From Polyangium sp. 6x1 (lineage in GTDB: Bacteria; Myxococcota_A; Polyangia; Polyangiales; Polyangiaceae): 64,000 bases of DNA. The stretch lies in the NCBI RefSeq assembly GCF_029946515.1, contig NZ_JARZHH010000036.1, positions 46,620 through 110,619 on the forward strand, given 5' to 3'. Position numbers and translations under genes: made by a program. Positions within the stretch are counted from its first letter, which is position 1; every line of letters starts with the position of its first letter. The notes under the pieces are model-generated. The model did no database searches, was not told the origin of the DNA, and saw only the letters and a program-made list of their open reading frames with translations. Positions 63,597-64,000 of the stretch are shown one piece after another.

Positions 63597-63735
63597 GCTC
63601 CGGCGAGGGCGGGCAAAGCGTGCGTGCTTTCCCGACCGGGACCCGCGTTTCTCCCGATCCGCGCCGTTCGTGACGCAACGCGGGCTCCAAATTCCCCGTT
63701 CGCCATGCTTTCATCGCGCCTCGAACGGAGGATTC

Positions 63736-64000
63736 ATGGCCCACGTCCGCGACGCTTTTTTTGCCTGCATGTTCGCCTCGACCGTCGCGCTCGCCGCGTG
63801 TGGAGACGAAGGCAGCACCTTATCGACGTCGAGCTCGAGCTCGAGCAGCGGCGCGGCAGGCGCGGGTGGACAAGGCGCCTCGGGCGGCGCGGGTGGGCAA
63901 GGCGGCACGGCCGGTGAAGGCGGCGCGGGCGGCAGTGGCGGCGCGGGCGGCAGTGGCGGCGCGGGCGGCAGCGGCGGCGCTGGCGGTATCGGCGGCGCAG
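63736..64000 (+). CDS. Gly-rich lipoprotein, N-terminal part only
   Basis: The first 88 codons of a gene that runs off the window. A GGAGG binding site lies five bases before the ATG. A short signal peptide ends in lipobox LAAC, followed by a Ser-rich run and then Gly/Ala/Ser repeats (GGAGGS units). Such linkers are common in myxobacterial surface lipoproteins and usually tether a folded domain, which here lies outside the window. Confidence 0.75.
   Translation, partial: MAHVRDAFFACMFASTVALAACGDEGSTLSTSSSSSSSGAAGAGGQGASGGAGGQGGTAGEGGAGGSGGAGGSGGAGGSGGAGGIGGA
63919..64000 (+). repeat. 18-bp tandem repeat encoding GGAGGS
   Basis: The unit GGCGGCGCGGGCGGCAGT is repeated at 63919, 63937 and 63955 (last base C) and, degenerately, at 63973, continuing beyond the window. 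In frame with the lipoprotein, so copy-number change would alter only the linker length. Confidence 0.85.

Overview
The window reads as chromosomal DNA of a myxobacterium, probably from the Polyangium/Sorangium side of the group. Evidence seen directly: very high GC with strong G/C preference at third codon positions, a complete mglB-mglA motility-polarity pair, two eukaryote-like Ser/Thr kinases, several large multidomain sensor kinases, many Cys-rich or Gly-rich lipoproteins, and frequent 4-base GTGA/ATGA gene overlaps. No insertion sequence, phage gene, CRISPR array, tRNA or rRNA was recognised; the DNA looks like ordinary core and lineage-specific chromosome rather than an island.

Layout. 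0.2-2.3 kb: Cys-rich envelope protein, a 39-residue basic protein with a strong terminator, and mglBA. 2.8-6.8 kb: a 1246-residue TPR/transglutaminase-like protein coupled to a small membrane protein. 6.9-11.8 kb: carB behind a ferredoxin/ASKHA (RACo-like) protein. 12-13.7 kb: rpmI-rplT-pheS without infC or pheT. 13.6-21.3 kb: an ABC exporter, a group-2-like sigma factor, a PBP4-type peptidase (dacB), two small envelope proteins and an FAH-fold protein. 21.6-27.6 kb: pyrG, a fatty-acid desaturase, a CBS-pair protein with a histone-like tail, a lipid-kinase-family protein and a HEAT-like lipoprotein. 27.6-33.9 kb: an envelope cluster of a beta-barrel candidate and two thioredoxin-fold lipoproteins, divergent from two extremely Cys-rich secreted proteins. 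34-37.2 kb: mrp and a multi-S1-domain RNA-binding protein. 37.3-41.9 kb: a MacA/LolD/MacB-like ABC system with two tandem permeases. 42-47.2 kb: slyD, an acidic protein, a DUF1844 protein, an HtrA protease, an ECF sigma/anti-sigma/secreted-protein set and an M23-type lipoprotein.

47.2-58.5 kb is one long minus-strand signalling run (Ser/Thr kinase, GNAT, histidine kinase, pseudo-histidine kinase, ruvB, receiver-GAF-PAS-PAS-HisKA protein without an ATPase, histidine kinase). 58.8-60.5 kb is glnB-glnA. The right end holds a tail-anchored Ser/Thr kinase, a GAF-like/PAS-STAS (RsbR-like) pair and the start of a Gly-rich lipoprotein.

Most functions are housekeeping or regulatory. The least explained parts are (1) the disulfide-rich envelope cluster at 27.6-33.9 kb, including a CX3C array protein, (2) the paired complete and incomplete histidine kinases around ruvB, (3) several uncharacterised small proteins (39 aa basic; 87 aa with one membrane segment), and (4) a RACo-like activator beside carB with no corrinoid partner in view. 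Functional calls rest on motifs read by eye; no database search was possible.
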